The notes below the pieces were generated by a model, which had not been told where the DNA came from, made no database searches, and worked only from the letters and a program-made list of their open reading frames with translations. The position numbers and the translations under genes are program-made. A stretch of DNA of 64,000 bases from Sciurus carolinensis (lineage: Eukaryota; Chordata; Mammalia; Rodentia; Sciuridae). Shown here piece by piece: positions 1 through 10,415 of this stretch; position 1 is the first letter of the stretch; each line of letters begins with the position of its first letter. The stretch lies in contig NC_062213.1 of NCBI RefSeq assembly GCF_902686445.1, positions 61,446,991-61,510,990 of the forward strand, written 5' to 3'.

Positions 1-314
1 TCTACTTTGTGCTAAATGGAGACAGACAGGAACTTTCAAGTAAGAAGCTATCATGCCAAATAGAACATCATACATCAGTGTGACTGAGCTCCCGACAGTG
101 CCAGTGTGAGACAGAGAGGCCTATGGTCATCATGCCTTTTATGTTTAGCAGATTGCTAAATATTTCCCACGGTGAACAACTCAGTATAGTAGGTTGAGCC
201 ATATGAAACTGCTGATCTTCTTTTTTTTTTTTTTTTACTAAAAGATGACAAATATATTGTTTAAAGTAAATCCCAATTGGGTTCCATACATTCTTTTGGA
301 CTTAGCATGTACTT
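1..314. other. No recognisable feature
   Basis: AT-rich sequence with a 15-20 base T run near 220-235. I see no open frame, repeat family or RNA gene that I can name. Confidence 0.4.
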
Positions 315-327
315 AAAATAAGCAGTG

Positions 328-454
328 GACTGGGGCTGAGGCTCAATGGTAGAGCAGTTGCCTAGCATGTGAGGTAGTGTGTTTGATCCTCAGCACCACA
401 TTAAAAAACTAAACTAATAAAATAAAGGTATTTTTAAAATAATAAAATAAAATA
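328..454 (+). repeat. ID-type SINE with target duplication
   Basis: A tRNA-Ala-derived SINE. The head shows the ID pattern (GGGGCTGAGGCTCAATGG, then a B-box-like GTTTGATCC and CAGCACCACA), followed by an A-rich tail containing AATAAAGGTA. It is flanked by the 13-bp direct repeat AAAATAAGCAGTG at 315-327 and 455-467, the hallmark of L1-assisted insertion. Such SINEs carry an internal pol III promoter. The divergence from the younger copy near 5048 suggests an older insertion. Confidence 0.9.
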
Positions 455-1139
455 AAAATAAGCAGTGACAAGTGCTAAATTAGTATTTTTACAAGTCAGA
501 GAAAACTTTGAGTTTTAAAGTAAGATCATAAAGCTGGCACTACCCTCTTCTTCTTTTGAAATTCACCCCAAAGCAAAGACAATAGAAGACAGATCAAACC
601 ACATTTTTGATGAAACTAGAAGATAAGCCCAAGCCCCCAAGTGCAAAATATGAAGAGAAGCTGCCAAACACAGCCAGCATCGAACAGGGTGAAGAAGCTG
701 CTGACCCAATCTCAGCAAAGAAGGCAAAGTAAAGACTGCAAAGTAGGCAACCCATACTGGTGGGTAAAACCAGTGGTCCCTGATTAATACGCTCTGTGGA
801 TCAGGAGTAGCACCACGGAGAAGCAAGGGAGGCTTCAGTAATGTCATGTGTACAGAAGCAAGCTTTCGTGAGGCTTAGCCATTGAGGGTTGTCTGTCCTT
901 GTTGACTAAAAGGAAGTAGAGGCTTCATCTGCCTACATATTTTCCCATCTCATGAAAAATATAATTGTGAAATAGGAAGAAGTCTCACTAGCCTGAACAT
1001 GATCTGACTCCCACTACTACCATGACCCCTTCCCAACACAATACAGAAAGTGAAAGAGGGGGAGAAAACTTCTGCAAATAACTGGTCTAGAAGATTTCAA
1101 ATTATTCAAAGTAGAATATTAAAAGAATCCAGCTAAAAA
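455..1139. other. No recognisable feature
   Basis: Mixed-composition sequence. A minus-strand open frame at 563-847 encodes a hydrophobic peptide of 94 residues that I cannot match to any family. The plus strand over 605-733 is also open, ending in ...AKKAK. Neither has supporting gene structure, so I leave both uncalled. Confidence 0.35.
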
Positions 1140-1770
1140 ACAACATAATTTACAAAGGTGTCCACAGTAGCATCATTTGTAATAGAAAAAGGTTAGAAAT
1201 AAATTAAATTCCATCAGTAGGCAATGAAATAATTTCTAGGACATCTAAACAACAAATTTCTATGTATCTAATAAAAAGAATGAGGTGGTTTGGTTCGTAT
1301 TAATATAAAACAATCTCTAAATCAGCCAGAATAGCCTAGGTTGTGCTACAACAATAAACAATTCCAATACCTTAGTAGCTCAAGCTAACAAAACTTTATT
1401 TTTCTATCATACAGAATGTGTTTATGGAACAGACACATAGTTCATTCCATAACAAAGTTCCTTTAATCAATAGTTATACCACATTAATAGCAACTTCTAG
1501 GCTCTATATCTTTCCATGTGCCTACTTTCCTAAATAAACCTATCTGTGCCTCTGAAAAATATATATACAATAAATAGATATACTGTATATTGTTGATATA
1601 CACTGAATAATTCTAGAAGGATACATTGATAATAAGAAGATAATTCTAGGTAAGTGCAGAGGAAACTGGTTGATTAATTTTCACTGTCTGTGATTCCATA
1701 TCTTATGTATTTCATAATATACATGTATTATCACTCAAATGTATTTAAGATAAAAATAAAAGGTACAGGC
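1140..1770 (+). repeat. Ancient L1 3' fragment, interrupted
   Basis: The segment at 1140-1325 resembles the end of old mammalian L1 ORF2 (a 'cataatagccaaaa...ccatcagtagg...aaaaagaatgag' type pattern in decayed form). The segment at 1600-1770 resembles the old L1 3' UTR, with an 'acatgtattatc' motif close to the tail. Between them sits another repeat (about 1325-1555). This is a long-dead fragment with no open frame. The assignment is by eye; a profile search would set the subfamily. Confidence 0.5.
1325..1555. repeat. Unnamed interspersed repeat, copy 1
   Basis: This block shares a segment of about 65 bp with positions 2297-2360: both read AAAGTTCCTT..AATCA.TAGTTAT.CCACATTAATAGCAACTTCT..GCTCT.TA.CTTTCCAT with scattered differences. 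It splits the ancient L1 at 1140-1770, so it is a mobile-element insertion or its remnant. I cannot name the family with confidence. Confidence 0.45.
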
Positions 1771-2040
1771 CTTTTGAACCTTTATCATAAAGGTAATATA
1801 AGAAAACTGTGTCAATTTACCTACACTTGAGAAAAATGATGTAAAGGAATGTGTATGAGCCTAAAAGAGATTTTTTTAGTTATTGAAATTTATAAAAAAA
1901 TATTTAGCTATTGAAATTTATAAAAATTTAGTATGGCTTGTAAAGTTTCCCATTAGAACAGTTTTAAACTCAAAAACAATAGATTTTGCTCAGAAATGAA
2001 TTAGTACTGATCAATTTCTATGAGAAAAAACATACCAGGT

Positions 2041-2430
2041 CACCACACAATGAAGCTATTCATCTCCAGCCAGAATAGAGAGCAAGAGGGACTTGGTTTT
2101 TGATTACAGCATTGCAGGACATCAATCCATCATCTGTCCATCAAAGAAAGCCCAGCTATTTTCTAAAAGCAGCAGAGACTATGTCAGGGAGAGAGGGATG
2201 TTCTTTCCTTATATAAACTGCGTGTCTAGTACATTTCCCCAGCCCAGGATCATTTTTAATGTAAACGTCATCTCGTTATAGAACTCCTTGTCCTTTCAAA
2301 GTTCCTTGAATCACTAGTTATGCCACATTAATAGCAACTTCTGTGCTCTGTACCTTTCCATACTGATGGTCCTGCTAGGGGAGGGATCAGCTGGAAATCA
2401 AGGAAGACATTGATATTTTTTATTTTTCTC
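2041..2430. repeat. Unnamed interspersed repeat, copy 2
   Basis: A second copy of the repeat seen at 1325-1555. The shared core lies at 2297-2360 in the same orientation. The two copies are about 830 bp apart. Whether this is one family inserted twice or a local duplication cannot be told from two copies. Confidence 0.4.
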
Positions 2431-2749
2431 GCCTCACTCTACCCAACGTGCTGACCTCGTGCCACATTTCCATTCCAGAAGCACAAGAGGTCACATTGAA
2501 ATAAACCACTCCCAAGGCCTCAGTCTGGGCCTGTGACCACTGGAAGAGTGAGGCATCATCTCTCAAGTGACCACAGGTAGGATCCACTGTGGCCGCTCTG
2601 TGTGCACTAAAGTCAAGCCAGCTAGACTCTGGACATCCACAGAGCTCCTTTCCATAAATTTGCATCTTCCTCAGAAAGCCACCAGTTTTTTTGTGCCTCA
2701 GCAAACCTAAGATGAAGGGAGATTTTGTCATATCCTCCACGTAAAAAGA

Positions 2750-2937
2750 CAAGGTCTCATGAAACTAGAAAGGAGCCCAGTAGAGAAAGGGATCCAGGAG
2801 AGAGGAGGAGAGCGACAGGGGAGGCTCTAGGGAATGAAATTAACCAAATTACATCGTGTGCATTTACAAATATGTCACAACAGATCATACTAGTATGTGT
2901 AATCATAATGCACCAATAAAAACGAATTTAAAAATTG
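2750..2937 (+). repeat. L1 3' end fragment
   Basis: A short 5'-truncated L1 tail: a purine-rich tract, then GAATGAAATTAACCAAATTACATCGTGTGCAT in decayed form and a terminal AATCATAATGCACCAATAAAAA. The same 3' terminal pattern recurs at 13700-13995 and 63590-63680 in this window, which supports calling it an L1 subfamily end. No coding sequence is present. Confidence 0.65.
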
Positions 2938-2939
2938 AA

Positions 2940-3016
2940 GGGGCTGGGGAGATAGCTGAGTCGGTAGAGTGCTTGCCTTGTAAGCACAAGGCCCTGGGTT
3001 CGATCCCCAGCACCCC

Positions 3017-3036
<20 letters not shown>
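2940..3036 (+). repeat. ID SINE
   Basis: A nearly consensus ID element: GGGGCTGGGGAGATAGCTGA at the start, an intact B-box-like GGTTCGATCCC, CAGCACCCC, then an A run. It lies directly behind the L1 tail at 2937. The close match to the other GGAGATAGCTC-type copies here (5048, 12736, 62722 reverse) marks a recently active subfamily. Confidence 0.92.
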
Positions 3037-3040
<4 letters not shown>

Positions 3041-3047
<7 letters not shown>

Positions 3048-3644
3048 AATTGAATAAAACACTTTTGTAATAAAAACACAAGTTCAAAGACAGAGGAATG
3101 AAAAGTGAAGTGAGAGGAAAGGAAATATTTTTTCTTATGGAATTAGTCCAACATAAAACCATGCCACATATTTGTGGATTCCTGGGAAGCCACATAAGAT
3201 CAACATCTCTTCTGTCAGGTCTCCTGCCTCCAGACCAGGGTGGCTTTAAGTCCTTTAGAGGAATAGGACACTGAGAAAGGGGCCTGATTTTCATGTAACT
3301 TACAGAAAATCACAGCCCTAGGGGAAACCTAACTAAGGCTAAAGAAAGGAGTTCCATAATCAGAGTAAATCCATCTTACAAACTTGTCTAAATCCATGTC
3401 CCTTTTTTGGTTTCACATAGCCAACAGAGTAATTAATAAGCAATTATTTTATAAGAATCTATATAAATGCATTTACCAATAAGAGAAAATGCTTTGCCAG
3501 ACCACATGCCATGATTTTCTGTTTAGGCAATATTATCACTGTGTATCTTCATTTACACAAATTGCATTTATTGAGCACTTACTACATGCTGGGCACTGTG
3601 CTAGACACCAAGAATATAAAGTTAGGAAAGCCCTGTCCAAAAAA
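3041..3644. other. Mostly unassigned; L2 3' end relic near 3555-3645
   Basis: A TA run follows the ID tail. Around 3566-3640 the text 'ATTGAGCACTTACTACATGC.GGGCACTGTGCTAGACACCAAGAATATAAAG' in decayed form matches the well-known L2 3' end. The rest has no feature I can support. Confidence 0.5.
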
Positions 3645-4245
3645 AGTGAAATAAACCAGACATAGAGAAACAAATACCACATGATCTCATTATATGTGGA
3701 AACTAAAAAAGTTGAACTCGCGGCAATAGAGAGTAAAGCCAGGTGAGGTGGCACAAACCTGTAATCCCAGCCATTTGGGAAACTGAGGTAGGGGTATAGC
3801 AAGTTCAAGGCCAGCCTCAGCAACTTAGTGAGATGCTGTCTCAAAATAAAAAAAGAGCTGGGGATGTAGCTGAGTGGTAAAGTGCCCCTGTTTTCAATCC
3901 CCAGGGAACTCCTACAACACATAGAAAAGAAGTAACCAGAATGGTTGGTGGGGGTGGAGGTGGAAGAGGAAAGGAGAGATGTTGGTCAACAAGTTCAAAG
4001 GAACAGTTGGGAGGAATAAGTTCTGGAGTTCTGAGGCATAGTACAGTGATCAAGGTTAATAATAATTGTATTATATATTTCAAAATAGCTAACAGAGAAG
4101 ACTTTGCATGTCCTCGCCACAAAGAAATGATAAATGTTTGAGGTGACATATGCTAATTATCCTGGTTTGATACAAAATGTATACATGTATCAAATATCAT
4201 TTTGTACCCCATAAATATGTATAAGTACATGCTGACTAAAAATAA
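3645..4245 (+). repeat. Ancient L1 (L1M type) 3' end
   Basis: The start carries ACATGATCTCATTATATGTGG in decayed form followed by AAAAAAGTTGAACTC, and the part after the SINE insertion carries AATAATTGTATTATATATTTC, AAATGATAAATGTTTGAGGTG and a CCCATAAATATGTA ending. These are recognisable marks of the end of ORF2 and the 3' UTR of old mammalian L1s. It is split by a B1-ID composite SINE at 3735-3925. No open frame survives. Confidence 0.75.
3735..3925 (+). repeat. B1-ID composite SINE
   Basis: The left half is a 7SL-derived B1 or Alu-like monomer (GCCAGGTGAGGTGGCACA, GTAATCCCAGCC, CAAGGCCAGCCTCAGCAACTT, GAGATGCTGTCTC). After a short A-rich linker the right half is an ID-like unit (GAGCTGGGGATGTAGCTGAG, GTTTTCAATCCCCAG). 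Squirrels are known for chimeric SINEs of this layout (the MEN type). It interrupts the old L1 around it, so it is younger than that L1. Confidence 0.85.
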
Positions 4246-4366
4246 AACTAAAAACAGGAAAGAAAAAAACCCAGCGGTACCAAAGTTTATCAGCTAGACA
4301 TGTTAATAAATAACTCAAAATACTACCTGCATTGACCAAATGGCTTGGCATTTCTTGAGAACTCAG

Positions 4367-4825
4367 TGTTATGGTTTAGACATGAGATGTCTGCCAAAAA
4401 CTCATGTGTGAGGCAACGCAAGAATTTTCAGTGCTGAAACGATTGGGTCATGAGAACCTCGACTAAATCAGTGGATTAATCCACTAATGGATTCACTGGG
4501 CAGTAAGAATAGATAGGTGGGGGTGTGGTTGGAGGAGGTAGGTCGCTGGGAGTGTGTTTGGGGGTTGACAGTCTGTCCTGGTGAGGGGAACTCTCTTTCT
4601 CTCCCTGCTTCCTAATTGCCTGTCCTGAGCTGCCTTTTCCTCCTCCACACCACCATTTTGCCATCATGTTCTGCTTCACCTCTGGCCTAGATGGAGTTGG
4701 CCATCTATAGACTGAGACCTCTGAAACTGTGACCCCCAAATAAATTTTTCCTCTTCTAAAATTCTCGTCAGATCTTTTAGTCACAGCAACTAGGAAAAAA
4801 AAAAAAAAAAAAAAAAGACTAAAAC
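4367..4825 (+). mobile_element. MaLR-type solo LTR
   Basis: The LTR starts TGTTATGGTTTAGACATGAG and contains CTCATGTGTGAGGCAA, a CCATCATGTTCTGC block, GACCTCTGAAACTGTGA and an AATAAA at 4739-4744. It ends GACTAAAAC. An A run of about 22 bases expands the last part. The layout matches the ERVL-MaLR (MST/MLT-like) LTR class, in a lineage version found six times in this window. This is the only plus-strand copy. No internal region is attached, so it is a solo LTR. Confidence 0.8.
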
Positions 4826-4884
4826 CCTCAATATTTGTTGAAAAACTACATTTTAAATAATTGATTAATGGAGACTTGTGAAAA

Positions 4885-5128
4885 AGAGAACTTGGTCAAA
4901 GACACATCCCCAAAGAGGAGATATGTGAACTAAGAGTACCTGGAAAAATAAAAGTTTTCCAGGAAGATGGGCATGAGTGGAGACAAGCCTGCAGGACAAA
5001 AGCAACCACACTTATAAAAGGCATCAAGAAAGGAACAGGATCTCTTGGGCTGGGGAGATAGCTCAGTTGGTAAAGTGCTTGCCTTGCAAGCACAAGGCCC
5101 TGGGTTCGATCCCCAGCACCACAAAAAA

Positions 5129-5159
<31 letters not shown>

Positions 5160-5737
5160 GGAACAGGACCCGTTCACAGAACTGCAGACAGAGCAGAATG
5201 CAGCTGGGGGGAGGTGGTAAAGATGAGGCTTAAAGTGTAGGCAGAGCCCAGATCACAGAAAACTGACTGAGGATTTAGCACTTCTTCAGGAAACAGAGCA
5301 CTAGGAAGGATTTAAGTTGAGGAATGGCATGAACAGAACTGTTTAGGGGAAATCTCCTTAGCAGTCACCTGGCAAATGAAATTGAGCTCATCAAGGGTGG
5401 TCATGAGGATGAGTTGAAGAATAGCAAGAGAAAAGAGGGCTTAGTTATTCTTCAGGAGAAGATGGACTCTTCTGCTGCTAACAGAATCTGGGAAGAAAGG
5501 GAGAGATCAGAGGCAGGAAGGGTAATTCTAAAGTCTCCAGTATGGATGACTAAAATACACACAGAGTCAAATTTGGGAGGTGGTAAGTGCAGAGCCAGGG
5601 TTTGGGGTTGAAAGCTGAAAAGATGGATGTCATTAATTTGTAGAGGAGTATTAACCATCAGGTTAGTTGGAATCTGATGGAAAAACCCAATAGGTAATAG
5701 AAACAGGTTGTGAGGCCAGGGAAGATTTGAGAGTGGC
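4885..5737 (+). repeat. L2 LINE fragment
   Basis: A decayed L2 3' region with the usual phrases in altered form: GAGGAGATATGTGAACTAAG, GAAGATGGGCATGAGTGG, GGAATGGCATGAACAGAACTG, CAAGGGTGGTCATGAGGATGAG and CTGGGTTTGGGGTTGAAAGC. An ID SINE (5042-5152) and then a MaLR LTR (from 5738) interrupt or end it. There is no coding capacity. Confidence 0.55.
5042..5152 (+). repeat. Young ID SINE with target duplication
   Basis: A near-perfect ID: GGGCTGGGGAGATAGCTCAG, TTGCCTTGCAAGCACAAGG, GGGTTCGATCCCCAGCACCA, then 21 A residues and GAAAA repeats. The direct repeat AAGAAAGGAACAGGA flanks it (about 5027-5041 and 5153-5167). The intact pol III A and B boxes and long tail say recent insertion. Confidence 0.93.
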
Positions 5738-6154
5738 TGTTTTAGTTACCTTTTTCACTGCTATGACTAAAGGGACCCAACCAGAACAACTGTAGAGGAG
5801 GAAAGGCTTATTTAGGGCTCATGATTTCAGAGATCTTAGTCCATGGAAGGCCGGCTCCGAAGGTCTCGAGAACATCATGGCAGCAGAGTGTGGCAGAGGG
5901 AGACAGCCCACATGGTGATCAGGAAGCAGAGAGAGTCTCCACTTGCCAGATGCAAATATATACCCCGAAGTCATGCCCCAATTCCCACTTCCTCCAGCCA
6001 CACCCTACCATTTCCGTTACCACTCAGTTAATCCTTATTAGGAGATTAATTCACTGTGTTAAGACTCTCACAACCCAACCATTTCTCCTCTGAACCTTCT
6101 TGCATAGTCTCACGCCTGAGCCTTTGGGGGACATTTCACATCTAAACCAAAACA
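5738..6154 (-). mobile_element. MaLR-type solo LTR with 5-bp target duplication
   Basis: The reverse of the LTR seen at 4367: it runs from TGTTTTAGTTACCTTTTTCA to ATCTAAACCAAAACA. The 5-bp direct repeat GTGGC lies at 5733-5737 and 6155-6159, as expected for integrase-made insertions. No internal part remains, so LTR-LTR recombination has removed it. It contains a reverse polyadenylation signal region near 5808. Confidence 0.88.
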
Positions 6155-6239
6155 GTGGCAGAGTCATCAACACCAGGAGCTTCTGATAATCTGAAGAGAA
6201 TAACAAGTATCAGAATCACCACAAAAGCAAACGACATCA

Positions 6240-6410
6240 ATCTTGTGCTAACAGTGGGCCAGGTCTTGTGCTTTGAATGTTACACAAAATACCTCCTGCA
6301 ATTCTCACAACTCTTCAAAGTAGATGCAATGATTTCCCCATTTTTTAGAGTAAACACTAAGAGATTATGTCATTCATCACAAGCTTTAGTAAGCCCATTC
6401 TGGAGCCCAG
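6240..6410 (-). repeat. MIR-like relic
   Basis: Contains ACAACTCTTCAAAGTAGATGC and ATTTCCCCATTTTTTAGAGT, resembling the reverse-strand MIR core ('attatccccattttacagatg'). Heavily decayed. Confidence 0.4.
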
Positions 6411-6743
6411 ATACTGCCTTCTTTCTAGAGCAGAGACGTACAAAGTGGGAGGACACATCCAGAGTATACCCCCAAACATGTTTTGCTTGGCCAGCAAATA
6501 CTTTTATTAATTAAATTTGAATGACCTTGGCCATAGCATATCCCCCATCCTCCAGTTCCCCACTCTCCCCACGCCATCCTTCACCACCTACATACTGTGA
6601 TGGACACGGAGATAAACTGTCCAACCCCCCATCATAGAACCACTTGTCCCAAGTGGCTGTGAGCACCGTGTCCCAGCTATAGAGAGCTGCTTCCCTTGTG
6701 GTCATATTACCGTCATTTATCAGTGATGAGTTCTGCTTCCTCA
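6411..6743. other. No recognisable feature
   Basis: Contains an open minus frame (6511-6891) that runs on into the LTR fragment; it has no family resemblance I can name. Confidence 0.35.
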
Positions 6744-7262
6744 GATGTTGAAGTATAACACCAAAGAAGCACCACGAGGCAAGCATATAATAACAGGTTT
6801 TATTTAAAGGTAGTAACACAGACTTCTCCCGGGAGAGAGAAGGGGACATGGCTGATGTTCTGGAATCCCAAGAGGTGAGAGCACCCTGCATCTTTTATAG
6901 ATTAGAGTCTCCTTTGTTCTTCTCTCCCCCCACCCCGCTTATCTCTACTTCCTGTCTATGAGATTAGGCCCAGGAGATGCTGGTGACATGGCAAAAAGGT
7001 GAGAAGCTGATGGTAGGGGAAGGGCCACAAGGTGGAGGGTCAAATGAAGTGATTCAAGCAGGTAGGGGCCCCAGAGGCATTAATTAGCAATTCCCTTTCT
7101 GCAGCCTTTTTGGGAGGGGTAGTATAGGCAGGTAACCTTGGTAATCAAAAGGGCTCTGGAGACACATTCCAGTCTCCCAGGGGTGGTCTCCAGCTTCCCA
7201 GACTCAGATGGCCTTCATTCCTTCATTCCACCTGATCAGCTATAATTCTGGTTTCAGTCACA
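6744..7262 (-). mobile_element. Endogenous retrovirus 3' fragment (partial LTR plus internal 3' end)
   Basis: Two parts. 6744-6905 looks like an LTR end on the minus strand: it starts TGTTGAAGTATAACACC on the plus strand, has a reversed AATAAA (TTTATTTAAAG) and a reversed TATAAAAG. 6906-7262 matches the internal 3' end of the provirus at 49650-50010: both have CCCCGCTTATCTCTACTTCCTG-like text, AGGCATTAATTAGCA, a CAGTCTCCCAGGGGTGGTCTCCA-like run and ATTCTGGTTTCA-like ends. The LTR part differs from the LTRs of that provirus, so this may be a related but distinct ERV family or a recombinant. It is truncated at both ends. Confidence 0.65.
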
Positions 7263-8420
7263 CAACTAAGCAGGGCAGCCCACATCCATTGACTGAGGAA
7301 GAAGTAAAAGGTGGACAAAGGCCAGCCAGGCCACCTGGGCCCAACACAGGCTGATGCTGTCAAGCCATTCCAACTTCAGTGTCCTGGAGAGGTTGGCGGA
7401 GGCCATTGGGCATGCACAGCAACTCAACTCCTCCTTCTGCCCAATCCTGCTTTCCTGTCCTCCCTTCCCCAGGTCGTATTCTCCAGCACACTCCCCCATA
7501 AACATCCTGCTGACCAAACTGCACCCCAGATCCCAATTCCAGGAAAACCTGATCTGTGACACATAACTTGAACACACTGACTTTGGACATCTACGAAAAG
7601 GTCAAGCATCGCCCTGCAAACTTCCAAATCTTATAGTACCTCAGTATGTGAACAAAAGAAGCTCAGAGGGCCTCAGAGGCCAGTGAGCAAACACTGGCTC
7701 AGATTCCTGTTCAGGCCACAGGACGAACTGGGAACTCAGTCTAGGATTGTGCCGAAGTTGGCTCCCACCTGCTTTTCCTAAGTCTTTATTTTTTTAATGC
7801 CTACTGTCAGAGTCTCCAAGCCTACAACTAACCTCTCTAAGCTCAGGCAGGTCTAACAGAGGGTAGAAAGCTCAGACTTCTATTTGAAGCACAAAACAAA
7901 ACAACTCTTATTCCTGCCCCTACTCAGTGTAAAGTCCACGTAAGCAGGGAGCACAGTGCAAATCTCACCAGGACACATTCATTTCTTTGGCTGAGAACTT
8001 CAGTCACCCCCTCAAGTACCCTCTGTTCAAATGCAATAATGTGTAATCTTAATACACATTTTCAATACTATATTGATAAAAAGATGAGATTCACACCAAA
8101 ATGCAAACAATGGTTTTCTCTCAGTTGTAAAATGACTGGAATTTTCTTTATTTTTAAACCTAAATATTTTTAAAAGCCTGGGGTGCTTTTAGAATAAGAA
8201 AGAAAGTGATAAAAATGTTTTTTCAAAGACAAAAGGGTTCTACCATTCTCCCTTGCAAATAACCTTCAGAAAGGAGGTACATGAAACTCTGGGCACAAGA
8301 GAAGGGACGCACACCTTACTGTAAGAAAAATGCGGCTCAGCTTGGGTCCAAGGCAGCTCAGACCCTTAAATCCAGGGGAGCAGGCACTCTGGGGTGCCCT
8401 CTCTGAGTCGCAGTCCAGCA
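7263..8420. other. No recognisable feature
   Basis: Sequence of ordinary composition, without a repeat I can name. Overlapping frames near 7266-7627 on both strands are typical of GC-richer noncoding DNA. Confidence 0.4.
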
Positions 8421-8723
8421 ACAGTACCCAGAAAGCCACTCCAGACACGGGAACTCACACCAGAGATTTTATTAGGCCGATGACTAGAGCATCTGCTCAG
8501 GGCTGAAAAGAAAGGAAAAGGAGAAAAAATGGCAGCAGGAGCTTCTCCTAAATATCAAAATTCTGTGGGCTAACAGGGGACCAATAACGGAGAAGGATAC
8601 TTGCAAGCTGACTGATGAACCAATAGCTAGCTAGGATGTTCACAGACTGACAAGCTAGGTTGTAAGTTGGGAGGTGGGGAAATGACTGCAGCGTAAACGG
8701 CCAGGGAGCAGCTTTATATTATA
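8421..8723 (-). mobile_element. Solo LTR related to the 49-54 kb provirus
   Basis: Matches the provirus LTRs through most of its length: CAGAAAGCCACTCCAGACAC, then TTTTATTAGG (a decayed AATAAA on the minus strand), GGGGACCAATAACGGAGAAGG, GAACCAATAGCTAGCTAGG, GTTCACAGACTGACAAGCTAG and GAGCAGCTTTATATTATA at the end. The purine-rich centre is shorter than in the provirus. There is no internal sequence on either side and I found no clear target duplication. Confidence 0.85.
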
Positions 8724-9101
8724 CTTACTGTTAATTATTTAAAAGCCAGATCTAGTATTAGAGCCTAGAGGAAATGGGATGTTTGATATTCTTGGACAGA
8801 ATGGAACAGTTCTATGCTGGGTGATGCCAGCAAGGTGTAGTCCATGGTTTTATGATTAAGGCCTCCAAAGTCAACCAGAGGAGGAAGGCTTTGCAAAAAC
8901 AGACATGGGAGCCACTGACACACCTCAACCAGAGCTTTACCAGCCTCATCCCTCACTCACCTGGGTCCTTCTCTCTCCACAAGTTCCCCAAAGCTTGCAA
9001 AAGGCGCTTATAGCAAATGCACCTTTGCTCTACATCCAGGTGGGCCTTCTGACCAGAGCCCCGATTTGCCTTGTTTCCCTCGCCAATGATTTTAAGGCCT
9101 T
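8724..9101. other. No recognisable feature
   Basis: Nothing I can support between the solo LTR and the next MaLR LTR. Confidence 0.35.
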
Positions 9102-9541
9102 TGTTTTGGCTAGCTTTTTCACTGCTGTTACCAAAAGACCTAACAAGAATAATTTTAGTGAAAAAAGTTTATTTGGAGCTCACAGTTTCAGGGGTCTCAG
9201 TTCATCCATAGACTGCTGACCCAATTGCTCTGGGCCAAAGGTGAGGTAGAACATCATGGTGGAAAGATGTGATGGAGGAAAGCAGCTCAGGACATGGCAG
9301 CAGGAGGCAGAGAGAGCTCTGCTCACCAAGGACAAAATATATATCCCAAAGACACATCCTCAGTAATCTACCTCCTCCAATCACATCCTACCTGTTACAG
9401 TTCCCACCCAGGTAATTCATTCAAGAGGATCAATGCACTGATTATGTTAAGGTTCTCATAACCCAATCATTTCACTTCTCAACTTTCTTTCATTGTCTTA
9501 CACATGAGCTCTGGGAGATACCTCATGTCTAAACCATAACA
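9102..9541 (-). mobile_element. MaLR-type solo LTR
   Basis: Runs from TGTTTTGGCTAGCTTTTTCA to GTCTAAACCATAACA. Internal landmarks shared with the other copies are CACTGCTGTTACCAAAAGAC, AACATCATGGTGGAAAGATG, CCTCCTCCAATCACATCCTACC and CAATCATTTCACTTCTCAAC. Length and ends match the family. I found no clean target duplication. Confidence 0.85.
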
Positions 9542-9599
9542 GTGCCCTTTATCTCTTGCCCTTGAATATAGAGTCTAGAACTAACATTATCTAAAACAG

Positions 9600-10010
9600 A
9601 AAACTATTAAGTAATATTTTGTGAGAGGCCTTAGATTTGAATAAGCCACTTTCACTGGGCCCAATGGATCAAACCAATATAAAGCTTAATCACAGTAACA
9701 GAGTTTTTATTGACTGCAGAAAACCTTGTAGCCAATCAACTAATGACGCCATAAACAATTAACTAGATAAACTGTAACCAACTGACTGGTTCATTGACTA
9801 AGCTCTAGCCAACTAAGATGTTTCTTTCCCACCTCAGTTTTTCTATAAATGCCACCCGATTGTGTTGTTGGCTGCAGTTCTCAGAACCTGCTCTGGTTCT
9901 GGGAGCTGCCCAATTTGCAAATCATGTTTTTATTTGGCTTAGTTCAAATAAACTCTTCTAAATTTAATTGGTCTAAGAAATGTTCCCTTTAACCCAGACT
10001 TCCATACAGA
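9600..10010 (+). mobile_element. LTR-like block (retroviral promoter architecture)
   Basis: The order of signals is that of an LTR: CCAAT-type motifs (AGCCAATCAACTAATGACG near 9732), a TATA-like CTATAAATGCC near 9844, then AAATAAACTC near 9948 as a polyadenylation signal about 100 bases on. A start near TGTGAGAGG (9618) is plausible. I cannot name the family, and exact ends are uncertain. Confidence 0.5.
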
Positions 10011-10415
10011 AATCCAAAATGGGAGACAAGGGCACATGAAGAAAAGGGGTCTGACCCCTTCAGCTTGCCTTCCTGATGCTCCATGGATGCCTTTCACCAA
10101 AGACCCACTTCACCATAGCACCACTTTCCCCAGCCTCATAACCTGCAGCCTTCCCCAGCAGACTGATTTGTTTTCTCATCTTTGTTCTCAGCAGCACAGT
10201 GATCTACACCTAGGGTCTGCTGAATCCAGTGGGCACACGGACCTTTGCAGTTAACCTGCATGTGAAACTATTTGTACCTCATCTTGGAAGATAAAGGGGG
10301 TGCAGGGCTGAACTTCAGACCTATGCTTGACTGAGTAGGATTGCTCCCCATTAAGCCTGGCATATACCCCATCCTGTGCCTTTTTCTCATATTCAGATAT
10401 TATTAAACTCCCACC
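10011..10415. other. No recognisable feature
   Basis: Short open frames only; no repeat or gene that I recognise. Confidence 0.35.

Noticed and set aside
563..847. A 94-codon hydrophobic minus-strand frame
   Set aside because: It looks membrane-like but matches no family I know, has no splice or start context, and the opposite strand is also partly open. Probably chance.
2940..3036. A tRNA gene, given its A- and B-box-like motifs
   Set aside because: It is an ID SINE: no cloverleaf closes at the acceptor end and an A tail follows. The same holds for the other ID copies.
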